64,000 bases of DNA, taken from Mycobacterium bourgelatii (GTDB taxonomy: Bacteria > Actinomycetota > Actinomycetes > Mycobacteriales > Mycobacteriaceae). The stretch is from the NCBI RefSeq assembly GCF_010723575.1, contig NZ_BLKZ01000001.1:3100001-3164000 (forward strand), written 5' to 3'. Below are positions 44,123 to 52,007 of this stretch, in pieces; positions within the stretch are counted from its first letter, which is position 1; the number at the start of each line of letters is the position of its first letter. Made by a program: the position numbers and the translations under genes. The notes below the pieces were generated by a model. The model made no database searches. It was not told the DNA's origin and saw only the letters and a list, made by a program, of their open reading frames with translations.

Positions 44123-44773
44123 GTGCATGAAAGTCAACCGCGGCCTGGACGACGCAGTGAAAGCCGTTGGCCCACAATGGCTTCAGTACCGTCTGACGGA
44201 ACGGCAACCGAGCGCGAACGGGCCGACTGGCGGCGGTCGCCGTGGACCCGGCCGTTGATCGCCATTGCTCTCGGCGTCTCGCTGGTGTTCGGCGGGGCTT
44301 TCCTCTGGGCTGACGAAGTTCGTTCGCAGGATGACCGGCTCGACCATCCCCTCAACCCGGTCTCCGACGAGCAGAGCCGGACCGAAGTCGTCGAACCGGC
44401 CAGGCAGATCGTCGCGGCAGCGGGCCTGCAGACGACGAACGCCGGCTACCAGTTGATGTCGTGCAAGAACCGTGACGAACCGCCGTACCAAGGGGCGATC
44501 TATCTGACCTTCGCGCTGCCGACCGGCGTACGGGCGGAAGACTACTTCCCGAAGGTGAAGACCGCGCTGGTCGCCCACGGCTGGACCGAAGGCATGGCAG
44601 CCGACGACGACCGACTGGCGAAGTTGACCAAGGACTCCGTCACGGCGATCCTGCAAACCGATCGCGACGACACGAGTATGGGCGTCCTGCGCCTCTACGG
44701 TCAGTGCCGCAACGTCAACGATCACCGCAACGACGCCACCACCTGGATCAACATCACCGGCCAGCTGGGCTGA
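44123..44773 (+). CDS. single-pass membrane protein of unknown function
   Basis: 216 residues from ATG 44123; ATG 44177 (MASVPSDGTATERERADW) is an alternative. One transmembrane helix lies near residues 45-63 (PLIAIALGVSLVFGGAFLW). The rest (SDEQSRTEVVEPARQIVAAA, DYFPKVKTALVAHGWTEG) is predicted to lie outside the membrane and contains two cysteines (MSCKN and YGQCRN). Such proteins are common in mycobacteria, often called hypothetical lipoprotein-like or LppP/LprE-type. Function unknown. Confidence 0.7.
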   Translation: MHESQPRPGRRSESRWPTMASVPSDGTATERERADWRRSPWTRPLIAIALGVSLVFGGAFLWADEVRSQDDRLDHPLNPVSDEQSRTEVVEPARQIVAAAGLQTTNAGYQLMSCKNRDEPPYQGAIYLTFALPTGVRAEDYFPKVKTALVAHGWTEGMAADDDRLAKLTKDSVTAILQTDRDDTSMGVLRLYGQCRNVNDHRNDATTWINITGQLG

Positions 44774-44794
44774 CGCGCCCCCACCCCCTTGAGC

Positions 44795-44855
44795 GTTGAC
44801 ATTGCGCGTAGGGCGACGAAGTACGAGAACACCCCGCCCAAAGCGCAGACTCAAC
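44795..44855. repeat. GTTGAGACTGCGC intergenic palindromic repeat, copy 2
   Basis: A 61-bp element with inverted ends GTTGACATTGCGC and GCGCAGACTCAAC. The inner part (GTAGGGCGACGAAGTACGAG, then AACACCCCGCCCAAA) is almost identical to copy 3 lying 82 bp downstream. Not coding. Confidence 0.8.
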
Positions 44856-44876
44856 ACGAATACGCCCAGGCCCCGC

Positions 44877-44937
44877 GTTGAGACTGCGCGTAGGGCGACG
44901 AAGTACGAGAACACCCCGCCCTCAGCGCAGTCTCAAC
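44877..44937. repeat. GTTGAGACTGCGC intergenic palindromic repeat, copy 3
   Basis: A 61-bp element with perfect 13-bp inverted ends: GTTGAGACTGCGC at 44877-44889 and GCGCAGTCTCAAC at 44925-44937. It repeats the interior of copy 2. With copy 1 at 27935-27993 this defines a small dispersed family. Confidence 0.85.
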
Positions 44938-44980
44938 GCCAAACAAGCGACGCGAATACGCGCGCTCACCCCCTAAACGG

Positions 44981-45017
44981 CTACTGCGCTTGACGGCAGG
45001 GCCGTCAAGCGCAGTAG
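44981..45017 (-). terminator. fbpB: 17-bp perfect hairpin downstream of fbpB
   Basis: CTACTGCGCTTGACGGC at 44981-44997 pairs perfectly with GCCGTCAAGCGCAGTAG at 45001-45017 around a 3-nt loop (AGG). On the minus strand it begins 20 bp after the fbpB stop codon at 45038. No T-tract follows, a feature common for mycobacterial hairpin terminators. It may also stabilise the fbpB mRNA. Confidence 0.8.
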
Positions 45018-45037
45018 CGCTAGTAGTAGAGGTGCCG

Positions 45038-46018
45038 TCAGGCGCGAGCTCCGAGCGCGCCCTGCAGGTCACCCTTCATGGCGTTGAGCTGTGCGCCCCA
45101 GTACTCCCAGCTGTGCGTGCCGTCGTTCTGGAAGTTGAACACGGCGTTGTGGCCGCCGGCCGCGTTGTAGGCGTCCTGGAACTTGATGTTGCTGCTACGC
45201 ACGAAGTTCTCCAGGAACTCGGCGGGCAGGTTGGCGCCACCCAGCTCCGAGGGCTTGCCGTTGCCGCAGTACACCCACAGGCGGGTGTTGTTGCCGACCA
45301 GCTCCGGAATGTGCAGCGACGGGTCGTTGCGCTGCCACGCGGGGTCACTCGACGGTCCCCACATGTCGGAGGCCTTGTAGCCACCGGCGTCACCCATGGC
45401 CAGACCGATCAACGACGGGCCCATGCCCTGCGACGGGTCCAACAGGGCCGACAGCGACCCGGCGTAGACGAACTGGGCGGGGTGGTAGACAGCCAGGATC
45501 AGCGCAGACGAACCGGCCATGGAAATACCCACCGCGGCGCTGCCGGTCGGCTTGACGCTCCTATTGCTCGCCAGATAGGCGGGCAGCTCGCTGGTCAGGA
45601 AGGTCTCCCACTTGTACGTGCTGCAGCCGGCCTTACCGCAAGCCGGGCTGTACCAGTCGCTGTAGAAGCTGGATTGCCCGCCGACAGGCATGACGACCGA
45701 CAGCCCGGACTGGTAGTACCACTCGAAGGCGGGAGTATTAATGTCCCAGCCGTTGTAGTCCTCCTGAGCGCGCAATCCGTCGAGTAGGTAAACGGCCGGT
45801 GAATTGTCGCCGCCGCTCTGGAATTGGACCTTAATACTGCGGCCCATTGACGCCGACGGCACCTGCAGGTACTCAACCGGCAATCCTGGCCGGGAAAATG
45901 CTCCCGAGGTCGCCGTTCCGCCGGCGAGTCCGACCAGGCCAGGAAGGGTGGCGGCCGCAGCCGCGCCGACTAGAAGCCGGCGTCCCCAAGCCCGTATCTT
46001 CCCGCTCACGTCTGTCAT
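45038..46018 (-). CDS. fbpB: antigen 85B, mycolyltransferase
   Basis: A 326-residue secreted enzyme of the antigen 85 family with a Tat/Sec-like signal (KIRAWGRRLLVGAAAAATLP) and a mature start at FSRPGLPVEYLQVPS. The active-site Ser is in GISMAGSSALI, the acid Glu in the LPAEFLENF region and His in DGTHSWEYW; a disulfide is formed by CGKAGC. It transfers mycolic acid to trehalose and arabinogalactan and binds fibronectin. The Tyr-Asn-Gly and AQEDYNGWDI segments are family-typical. AAGGGG precedes the start. Confidence 0.97.
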   Translation of the reverse strand: MTDVSGKIRAWGRRLLVGAAAAATLPGLVGLAGGTATSGAFSRPGLPVEYLQVPSASMGRSIKVQFQSGGDNSPAVYLLDGLRAQEDYNGWDINTPAFEWYYQSGLSVVMPVGGQSSFYSDWYSPACGKAGCSTYKWETFLTSELPAYLASNRSVKPTGSAAVGISMAGSSALILAVYHPAQFVYAGSLSALLDPSQGMGPSLIGLAMGDAGGYKASDMWGPSSDPAWQRNDPSLHIPELVGNNTRLWVYCGNGKPSELGGANLPAEFLENFVRSSNIKFQDAYNAAGGHNAVFNFQNDGTHSWEYWGAQLNAMKGDLQGALGARA

Positions 46019-46642
46019 ACAAGTGCCCCTTTTATCCTTAAGTGGTCGTGCTCTCGGCAGAACTTACCGTGTGAGTAGGCCATATGTCGATGTGGACGCA
46101 AACCCATTTCGGTTTTGTATCGGTTACCGCCACGGGTACCGCAACTGTGCTATGCGGACCGTGCCGGTAATACCGGATTCGTTTATATCCCCCCACGTCA
46201 GCGGAGAAACGACACACACGCCGGTGTTATGCACGCGTTATGTACTTGAAAGCAGAGTGCGGCCAAGCGCACCGCCGGCAATTTGTAAGTGCAACTAATC
46301 AAAGTCGTCGTTCCGACAGCAACTTTTCTCAACCAACGCCGGCCATTCGGTCGCGACTTTACGCCCGCCCGGTCCGGGACTTTAGGCGGGCGGCTGCAGG
46401 GAAGGCATGGGAAGGACAGCGGGCAGGACGGCGAATCGGCGTCCTGTGATTTTGTACACCGGTCTAGTTTGAGCTCGCGCCGACGCGTAGGCTCTGCACG
46501 AAGCAAGCCGGTGGACACGAAACTCATCCCGGACCATCCAGGACGATCTGAGCCGTTCCCGCGCGCATGCACCACCGCACCCAGAGTCTTTGGTGTGCGT
46601 TGGCGCTAGCAGGAGGGCGTCGGAGGTCTGGGACCGATAGAG
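46019..46642. other. 624-bp noncoding region upstream of fbpB and its divergent neighbour
   Basis: No convincing gene is seen here. Frames on both strands are short and mostly have the basic, low-complexity composition of shadows. The fbpB side (46019-46100) contains TTATCCTTAAG and a ribosome-binding site; the other side leads to the start at 46643. The region probably holds two divergent promoters and long leaders. I recognise no RNA gene or repeat. Confidence 0.5.
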
Positions 46643-47800
46643 GTGCGAAATTTGGATACGGTACTAGGGCTATCAGTAACGCCGACGGCCCTCGGGTGGG
46701 TTCTCGCTGAAGGACATGGCGCGGACGGCACCATCGTTGACCATCAGGAGATAGCACTCGACGCAGGCGGCGGCGTTCGGGCCGTAAGCACCGCAGAGCA
46801 GGTCGCGGCGGAGGTCTTGCGGGCCAGCGCGGTGGCCGCCGAGTCCGGCCACCGGCTCCGTGTCGTCGGCGTGACGTGGAACGACGAAGCAGCAGCCCAG
46901 GCCGCGCTACTACTTGAGGCATTGACCGACGCCGGTTTCGACAACGTCGTGCCGGTTCGGATGCTCGATGCCGTCGAGACCCTGGCCCAGGCCATAGCTC
47001 CCGTCATCGGCTACGAGCGCACCGCGGTGTGCATTCTCGAACAGGATTGGGCGACCGTGGCAATGGTCGACACCCATGACGGAGCTGTCCAGACGGCGGT
47101 TAAGCATGTGCGCGGGGGATTCGACGGTTTGAGCTCCTGGCTCACTGGGATGTTCGACCGAAGCGCATGGCGCCCGGCGGGCGTCGTGGTGGTGGGTTCC
47201 GATGACGACGTCGCCGAATTCTCCTGGCAATTGGAAAAGGCGCTGCCGGTTCCCGTCTTTGCGCAAACCATGGCCCAAGTGACGATCGCCCGGGGCGCCG
47301 CATTGGCCGCGGCTCAGAGCACCGAGTTCACCGACGAGGGCCTGGCGGCCAACACCGTCGAGCCCGTGGTCGAGCCCGCGCGGTCCCGTTCGCTGACCTA
47401 CGCCGGCGCCGCGACGACGCTGGCCGCCGCCGCGGTGACCTTCGTGGCGTCGGTGTCGCTGGCGATCGGCTTGCAGCTGTTCCCCGAGAGAGATAGCGGG
47501 CCCGCTGACCACCGGGCGCACGAGCCCAAGCCTCCCGTCGCGGAGGCCGTGGCGTCCACACCGCCTCCGGCGCCCCAGCATGCCGAGCCGTCGCCGGTTC
47601 CAGCAGCTGTGTCCCAGCCCCCGGTAACGCAGGAACCGATCCGCCTCGCCGCCGATGAGCAGGCCGAGGAGCCGGCTCCGGACGAACAGCCGAGCGGCGT
47701 GTTGTCGCAAACGGATCCAAACAACCCGCTCCAGTTGACCAGGGTGCTCGACCACATCCCGGGGACTCAGGGCGACTTGACCGAGAGCCCTCCCGAGTAG
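46643..47800 (+). CDS. membrane protein with actin/Hsp70-like N-terminal region and Pro-rich tail
   Basis: A 385-residue protein starting at GTG 46643 with AGAGG upstream. Residues 1-235 look like a degenerate actin-like (ASKHA) ATPase fold: LGLSVTPTALGWVLAEG near the start and IARGAALAAAQS near residue 217, typical of DnaK/FtsA-related proteins. A transmembrane helix follows near 255-280 (AGAATTLAAAAVTFVASVSL), and the final 100 residues are rich in Pro, Ala and Glu. Position agrees with Rv1887 (about 380 residues, from memory). Its 3' end overlaps the convergent YceI gene by 34 bp. Function unknown. Confidence 0.75.
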   Translation: MRNLDTVLGLSVTPTALGWVLAEGHGADGTIVDHQEIALDAGGGVRAVSTAEQVAAEVLRASAVAAESGHRLRVVGVTWNDEAAAQAALLLEALTDAGFDNVVPVRMLDAVETLAQAIAPVIGYERTAVCILEQDWATVAMVDTHDGAVQTAVKHVRGGFDGLSSWLTGMFDRSAWRPAGVVVVGSDDDVAEFSWQLEKALPVPVFAQTMAQVTIARGAALAAAQSTEFTDEGLAANTVEPVVEPARSRSLTYAGAATTLAAAAVTFVASVSLAIGLQLFPERDSGPADHRAHEPKPPVAEAVASTPPPAPQHAEPSPVPAAVSQPPVTQEPIRLAADEQAEEPAPDEQPSGVLSQTDPNNPLQLTRVLDHIPGTQGDLTESPPE

Positions 47801-48348
47801 TCGGCGGTCTTGGCCCGTACCGCTTCAAAGGACACAGTCACCTCGTCGGCCACTTGCATGGCGCCCATCATCATCGAATAGGGCTTGATGCCGTAGTCGG
47901 ACTGACGGACGGTGGACGCCGCCGACATGCGCCACGATTCGCCCAAATCCTCTGTGCGCAAGTCGATTACGTGTTCACGCGACTTGCCCCGGATGCTCAG
48001 GACGCCGGTCAATCGGTAGCCGCCCTCTGTCTCGTCGACGGCATCCGCGACAAAGCGGATTTCGGGAAACCGTCCGGCGTTCAGCGACCGCAGCGCATTC
48101 GAGCGCACTAGCGACTTCTCGGGTCCGGACAGCACTTTGACGCCACCCTCGCCACTCTGGACCTCCATCGAATCCACCTCTACCGCAAGCTCCGCAGCGG
48201 TGGGAGTGCCGTCCACCCATGTCGCCGTCGCTTGCCAGCGGGTCATCAGGATGGTGAGCCGATGGCCCATTCGTGCGGCCGGTCCGGTCACCCCCGTCCG
48301 AACGGTTAACTCGCCATCAGAGGCGTCCAGGGTCCACAGGTCGGTCAC
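47767..48348 (-). CDS. YceI family lipid-binding protein
   Basis: A 193-residue beta-barrel protein without a signal peptide. YceI hallmarks are WQATATWVDGTPTAAELAVEVD, RFPEIRFVADAVDETEGGYRL and GVLSIRGKSREHVID. These bind isoprenoid or other hydrophobic ligands. It starts 14 bp downstream of the alcohol dehydrogenase stop and may be the last gene of the cyp125-adh unit. It resembles Rv1890c (about 203 residues from memory). Confidence 0.88.
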   Translation of the reverse strand: MTDLWTLDASDGELTVRTGVTGPAARMGHRLTILMTRWQATATWVDGTPTAAELAVEVDSMEVQSGEGGVKVLSGPEKSLVRSNALRSLNAGRFPEIRFVADAVDETEGGYRLTGVLSIRGKSREHVIDLRTEDLGESWRMSAASTVRQSDYGIKPYSMMMGAMQVADEVTVSFEAVRAKTADYSGGLSVKSP

Positions 48349-48362
48349 GCGTCGACGTTACT

Positions 48363-49382
48363 TCAGACCGTGAGGACGGTCCGGTAGTGTGCCCGTCCCT
48401 GCTGCATCGCCGCATAACCGTCGGGCGCCTGCGACAACGGCAGCTCTTCGATCCACGCCCTAACGCCCGACAAGACGGCGAATTGCATTGTGTCTTCAAC
48501 ATCTTTCGCCGTACCGGAGGGGTGCCCGGTGACGGTCAGACCGCCCATGATCAGCTGGGCCGGACTGATCGGAAGCGGGTCCGGGCTGACACCGATGACG
48601 ACGAGTTCGCCTTGCGGCAGTATGCCTCCCACCGTGTCGCCCATGGCCGCCGAGTTTCCGGCGGTGGCCAGCACGACGCTGACACCGCCCAGGGCACTCA
48701 GCGCTGCGGAGACGTCGCCACTGGTCGAGTCGATGTAATGGTGGGCGCCCAGCTTGCGGGCATCCTCGGCCTTGGCGGCACCGCGCGCGATCGCGATGGT
48801 CTCGAAGCCCATGGCTCGGGAGAACTGCACCCCGAGGTGACCCAGACCGCCAACCCCGAGAACAGCGACCCGGTCGCCAGGCAACGCCCGGGTGTGGCGC
48901 AACGCGTTGTACGTGGTGACGCCCGCACACCCCATCGGGGCCGCCTCGACGTCGGAAAGCTCAGCCGGTATCCGTGCCAGCGCATTGGCCGGTGCGACAA
49001 CGGATTCGGCGTAGCCGCCCGGGTACTGCCAGCTCGGGACCTTCATGTTCGCGCAGTGGATGAAGACCCCCTTGCGGCATTGGTCGCAACTGTTACAGTG
49101 CCCGCCGAACCACCCCAATGCGACCCGGTCACCGACCGCGAAATCCTCGACACCCTCGCCGAGTTCGGCTACGGTTCCGGCAATTTCGTGTCCCAGCGTC
49201 ACTGGCCACGACATGTTCGGGAACCCGCCGTTGGCAAGGTGATTGTCGGTGCCGCAGACGCCGCACGCCGTTACCGCTATGCGCACCTCGTCGCGACCCG
49301 GTGGCGTCGTGTCGACCTCAGCCGGCTCCAACGGGGCGCCGGCGGACGGTACGTGGAATGCTCGATGAGTGGCCATCGCCAA
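48363..49382 (-). CDS. zinc-dependent alcohol dehydrogenase
   Basis: A 339-residue medium-chain dehydrogenase. The catalytic zinc site is TACGVCGTDNHL, GHEIAGTV and the Cys in APMGCAGVTTY; the structural zinc cysteines are in GGHCNSCDQCRKGVFIHC. The NAD-binding loop is VLGVGGLGHLGVQ. ATG codons at 49382 and 49376 are possible starts. It begins 3 bp after the end of the cyp125-like gene, so the two are almost certainly co-transcribed; oxidation of a P450-made terminal alcohol is a plausible role. Confidence 0.9.
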   Translation of the reverse strand: MAMATHRAFHVPSAGAPLEPAEVDTTPPGRDEVRIAVTACGVCGTDNHLANGGFPNMSWPVTLGHEIAGTVAELGEGVEDFAVGDRVALGWFGGHCNSCDQCRKGVFIHCANMKVPSWQYPGGYAESVVAPANALARIPAELSDVEAAPMGCAGVTTYNALRHTRALPGDRVAVLGVGGLGHLGVQFSRAMGFETIAIARGAAKAEDARKLGAHHYIDSTSGDVSAALSALGGVSVVLATAGNSAAMGDTVGGILPQGELVVIGVSPDPLPISPAQLIMGGLTVTGHPSGTAKDVEDTMQFAVLSGVRAWIEELPLSQAPDGYAAMQQGRAHYRTVLTV

Positions 49383-49385
49383 AGC

Positions 49386-50681
49386 TTAATGGGCGACAGG
49401 GCATTTCGCTCCGTCAGCGTGGTAGTTGACCTGCCAGTGCTTGATTCCGTTGAGCCAGCCCGACCGCAGGCGCTCGGGTTTGCCGATCGGTTCCAGGTCC
49501 GGCATGACGTCGGCGATGGCGTTGAACATCAGGTCGATCGTCATCCGGGCCAGATTGGCACCGATGCAGTAGTGCGCACCGGTACCGCCAAATCCGACGT
49601 GCGGGTTGGGATCACGCAGGATGTTGAAGCGGAAGGGATCCTCGAACACCTCTTCGTCGAAGTTGGCCGAGCGGTAGACCATCACGACGCGCTGGCCCTT
49701 CTTGATTCGCACCCCTGACAATTCGTAATCCTCGAGGGCGGTGCGTTGGAACGACGTGACCGGTGTCGCCCATCGCACGATCTCGTCGGCGGTGGTCGCG
49801 GGCCGTTCCTTCTTGTACAGCTCCCACTGGTCGGGGAAGTCGGTGAAGGCCATCATGCCTTGCGTGATGGAGTTGCGGGTGGTCTCGTTGCCCGCGACCG
49901 CCAGCAGGATGACGAAGAAGCCGAACTCGTCGTCGGAGAGTTTGTGTCCGTCGACGTCGGCTTGGACCAGTTTGGTGACGATGTCTTCGCCCGGGTTCTG
50001 CGCCCGATCGGCTGCCATCTGCATGGCGTACATGATGAGTTCGACCGAAGCGGTCATGGCGTCGTTGCTGGCGAATTCCGGATCCTGGTCGCCCACCATC
50101 TGGTTGGACCAGTGGAACAGCTTCATCCGGTCTTCCTGCGGCACGCCCAGTAGCCCCGCGATTGCCTGTAGGGGAAGTTCGCAGGACACCTGCTCGACGA
50201 AGTCGCCCGACCCTTGTGCCGCGGCGCCCTCGACGATGCGGCGAGCCCGCTGCGCCAGCTCGTCGCGGAGGCGCTCGACGGCTCGCGGTGTGAAGCCGCG
50301 GGAGATGATCTTGCGCAGTCGGGTGTGGTGTGGCGCGTCCTGGTTGAGCAGAACGAACTTGCCCCGCTCGATCTGCTCGCCGACCGTGCCGTCCTTGTAG
50401 CGCGGCAGGGCGGTCTTCTCCAGACTGGAGAAGACGTCGCTGCGCCGCGATATCTCTTTGACGTCCTTGTGCTTGGTGACCACCCAGAACCCGCCGTCGT
50501 CGAAACCGCCGACCCCGATTGGCTGCTCGTTCCACCAGATGGGAGCGGTTCGGCGCAACTCGGCAAGCTCTTCGACGGGCAGGCGCTCGGCGTGGATGTC
50601 CGGGTCGGTGAAGTCGAAGCCCGGAGGCAGGTTCGGACCTGGCTTGGTCGTCTGCTCGGCACCTGAGTTCACGATCGACAC
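49386..50681 (-). CDS. cyp125: cytochrome P450, CYP125 family (sterol 26/27-hydroxylase type)
   Basis: A 431-residue P450 that follows M. tuberculosis CYP125A1 (Rv3545c, 433 residues) closely along its length as I remember it: PPGFDFTDPDIHAERLPVEE, LLNQDAPHHTRLRKIISRGF, the I-helix LLAVAGNETTRNSITQG and the heme loop FGGTGAHYCIGANLAR. CYP125 oxidises the terminal side-chain carbon of cholesterol. The gene lies outside the usual cholesterol cluster, so this looks like a second copy. A KstR-like palindrome at 50784-50797 is 103 bp upstream. It forms a unit with the following dehydrogenase. Confidence 0.9.
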   Translation of the reverse strand: MSIVNSGAEQTTKPGPNLPPGFDFTDPDIHAERLPVEELAELRRTAPIWWNEQPIGVGGFDDGGFWVVTKHKDVKEISRRSDVFSSLEKTALPRYKDGTVGEQIERGKFVLLNQDAPHHTRLRKIISRGFTPRAVERLRDELAQRARRIVEGAAAQGSGDFVEQVSCELPLQAIAGLLGVPQEDRMKLFHWSNQMVGDQDPEFASNDAMTASVELIMYAMQMAADRAQNPGEDIVTKLVQADVDGHKLSDDEFGFFVILLAVAGNETTRNSITQGMMAFTDFPDQWELYKKERPATTADEIVRWATPVTSFQRTALEDYELSGVRIKKGQRVVMVYRSANFDEEVFEDPFRFNILRDPNPHVGFGGTGAHYCIGANLARMTIDLMFNAIADVMPDLEPIGKPERLRSGWLNGIKHWQVNYHADGAKCPVAH

Positions 50682-50783
50682 GGCCCCTCCTCGATGCGAG
50701 TTCCGTTAGTGGGGATCTAGAGCCAATAAACCATTGCTACACCACGGTTGGGAAGGTTCCCACCAAGATCGCTCTACCTGGAC

Positions 50784-50797
50784 TGCAACGTGTTCAA
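50784..50797. promoter_or_regulatory. candidate KstR box upstream of cyp125
   Basis: TGCAACGTGTTCAA fits the KstR core TNNAACNNGTTNNA at all eight fixed positions. It lies in the 290-bp gap between the divergent cyp125 (start 50681) and the secreted protein gene (start 50975). KstR is the TetR-type repressor of cholesterol-degradation genes in mycobacteria. Binding is inferred. Confidence 0.6.
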
Positions 50798-50974
50798 CCG
50801 AGGAGTTCGACAGCCTGGCCGCAGCCGCTCGACCACGGATCCCGGCTACCGACCCCGGCGACGTGCGTCGTCAGCTGCGCTTTTCGGCCCGGTCCGGCTT
50901 GCTGCTACCGGTGTTGTGGGCCCGGTCACAATGGATATGCTTTTACCGAACTGACCGGTGATGAAGGGGTGTGC

Positions 50975-51382
50975 ATGATTCGCGAATTGCTCGCAGCCGC
51001 TGCGCTCACGGGCGCGGCGCTCGGTGTAGCGCCGGTCGCCGGAGCCGACAACGGGCGCTGGCCCGGCGACGTACCGGGGATGAACTACGACGCCTCGCTG
51101 GGCGCCCCATGCGATAACTACGAGCGGTTCATTTTCGGTCGCGGTCCCAGCGGCCAGGCCGAAGCGTGCCACTTCCCGCCGCCGAACCAGTTCCCGCCCG
51201 CCACAACCGGTTACTGGGTGATTTCCTACCCGCTGTACGGCGTCCAGCAGATCGGCGCGCCCTGCCCGGGGCCGCAATCTGCGGCGCAATCACCGGCCGG
51301 CCTGCCCATGCTCTGCCTGGGAGCTCAGGGCTGGCAGGAAGGGTGGTTCACCGGCGCAGGATTCTTCCCGCCTGAACCGTAG
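50975..51382 (+). CDS. small secreted protein
   Basis: 135 residues from ATG 50975 (two codons further up, a GTG at 50969 is in frame; AAGGGG lies near). A signal peptide (IRELLAAAALTGAALGVAPVAGA) ends at ADNG. The mature part has four cysteines (LGAPCDNY, EACHF, APCPG, MLCLG) and many Pro and Gly residues. It matches Rv1891 (135 residues from memory). Function unknown. A membrane protein gene follows after 12 bp. Confidence 0.82.
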   Translation: MIRELLAAAALTGAALGVAPVAGADNGRWPGDVPGMNYDASLGAPCDNYERFIFGRGPSGQAEACHFPPPNQFPPATTGYWVISYPLYGVQQIGAPCPGPQSAAQSPAGLPMLCLGAQGWQEGWFTGAGFFPPEP

Positions 51383-51394
51383 GAGCAGCATCGG

Positions 51395-51688
51395 ATGAAG
51401 CGCCAAGGCCAGTCCGTCGAATCACCGATCCCACGGTGGCTGCGCTTCGTGCTGGTGTCTGACCGGGCCGGCTCGGCCTGGTATATCGGACTCGGGTTCT
51501 TCTTCGCCCCGGTACTTGCCGTGTTGTCGCCGTGGCCAACCGTCACCACTGTGCTGTGGTGGCTCATCGGCCTGGCGGGGCTTTGGCTCGGCCTGCTCGG
51601 AATCGCAATGGCCGCCGGACTGGCGCGGGTATTGCGGTCGGGCAGCGAAATCCCGGAAGACTACTGGCGAACCCTGGTCAACTACTGA
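51395..51688 (+). CDS. small two-helix membrane protein
   Basis: A 97-residue protein with two predicted transmembrane helices (IGLGFFFAPVLAVLSPWP and VLWWLIGLAGLWLGLLGIAM). It matches the position and size of Rv1892 (about 103 residues from memory). It is the second of three closely spaced genes after the secreted protein gene. Function unknown. Confidence 0.78.
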   Translation: MKRQGQSVESPIPRWLRFVLVSDRAGSAWYIGLGFFFAPVLAVLSPWPTVTTVLWWLIGLAGLWLGLLGIAMAAGLARVLRSGSEIPEDYWRTLVNY

Positions 51689-51761
51689 GCGCGACTCCTG
51701 TCGGGCGCATTCGCTGCGTCTAGAGTCTTATCCAGAATTCGCCAACGAACAGGAGAACCTG

Positions 51762-51995
51762 ATGGGTTTTGAACCCAAGGACGCCGTCGACGCGCTCCGC
51801 GACATCGCTACCAACACGGTCGAAAAGGCTTCCGACATCGTCGAAAACGCCAGCCACATCATCCGCGGCGACATCGCCGGAGGCGCCAGCGGCATCGTCC
51901 AGAACTCCATCGAGATCGGCACCTACGCCGTCGAACGGGTCAAAGAGGCCGTCACCGGCCGCGATGACGACATCGACGACTTAGGCGCCGACTAG
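51762..51995 (+). CDS. small amphipathic helical protein
   Basis: 77 residues from ATG 51762, with AGGAGA upstream. The sequence (DAVDALRDIATNTVEKASDIV, then QNSIEIGTYAVERVKEAVTG) is a repeated heptad-like helix pattern with acidic ends, reminiscent of LEA-like or phage-shock small proteins. It matches Rv1893 (72 residues from memory). Function unknown. Confidence 0.78.
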   Translation: MGFEPKDAVDALRDIATNTVEKASDIVENASHIIRGDIAGGASGIVQNSIEIGTYAVERVKEAVTGRDDDIDDLGAD

Positions 51996-52007
51996 AGAAC
52001 GCGGTCG

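Noticed and set aside
46198..46609. Frames of 106-125 codons on both strands in the fbpB upstream gap
   Set aside because: No Shine-Dalgarno, no motif and no codon-position bias typical of the surrounding genes.
48273..49718. 481-codon plus-strand frame opposite the alcohol dehydrogenase and P450
   Set aside because: Antisense to two genes with intact catalytic motifs; composition typical of a shadow frame.
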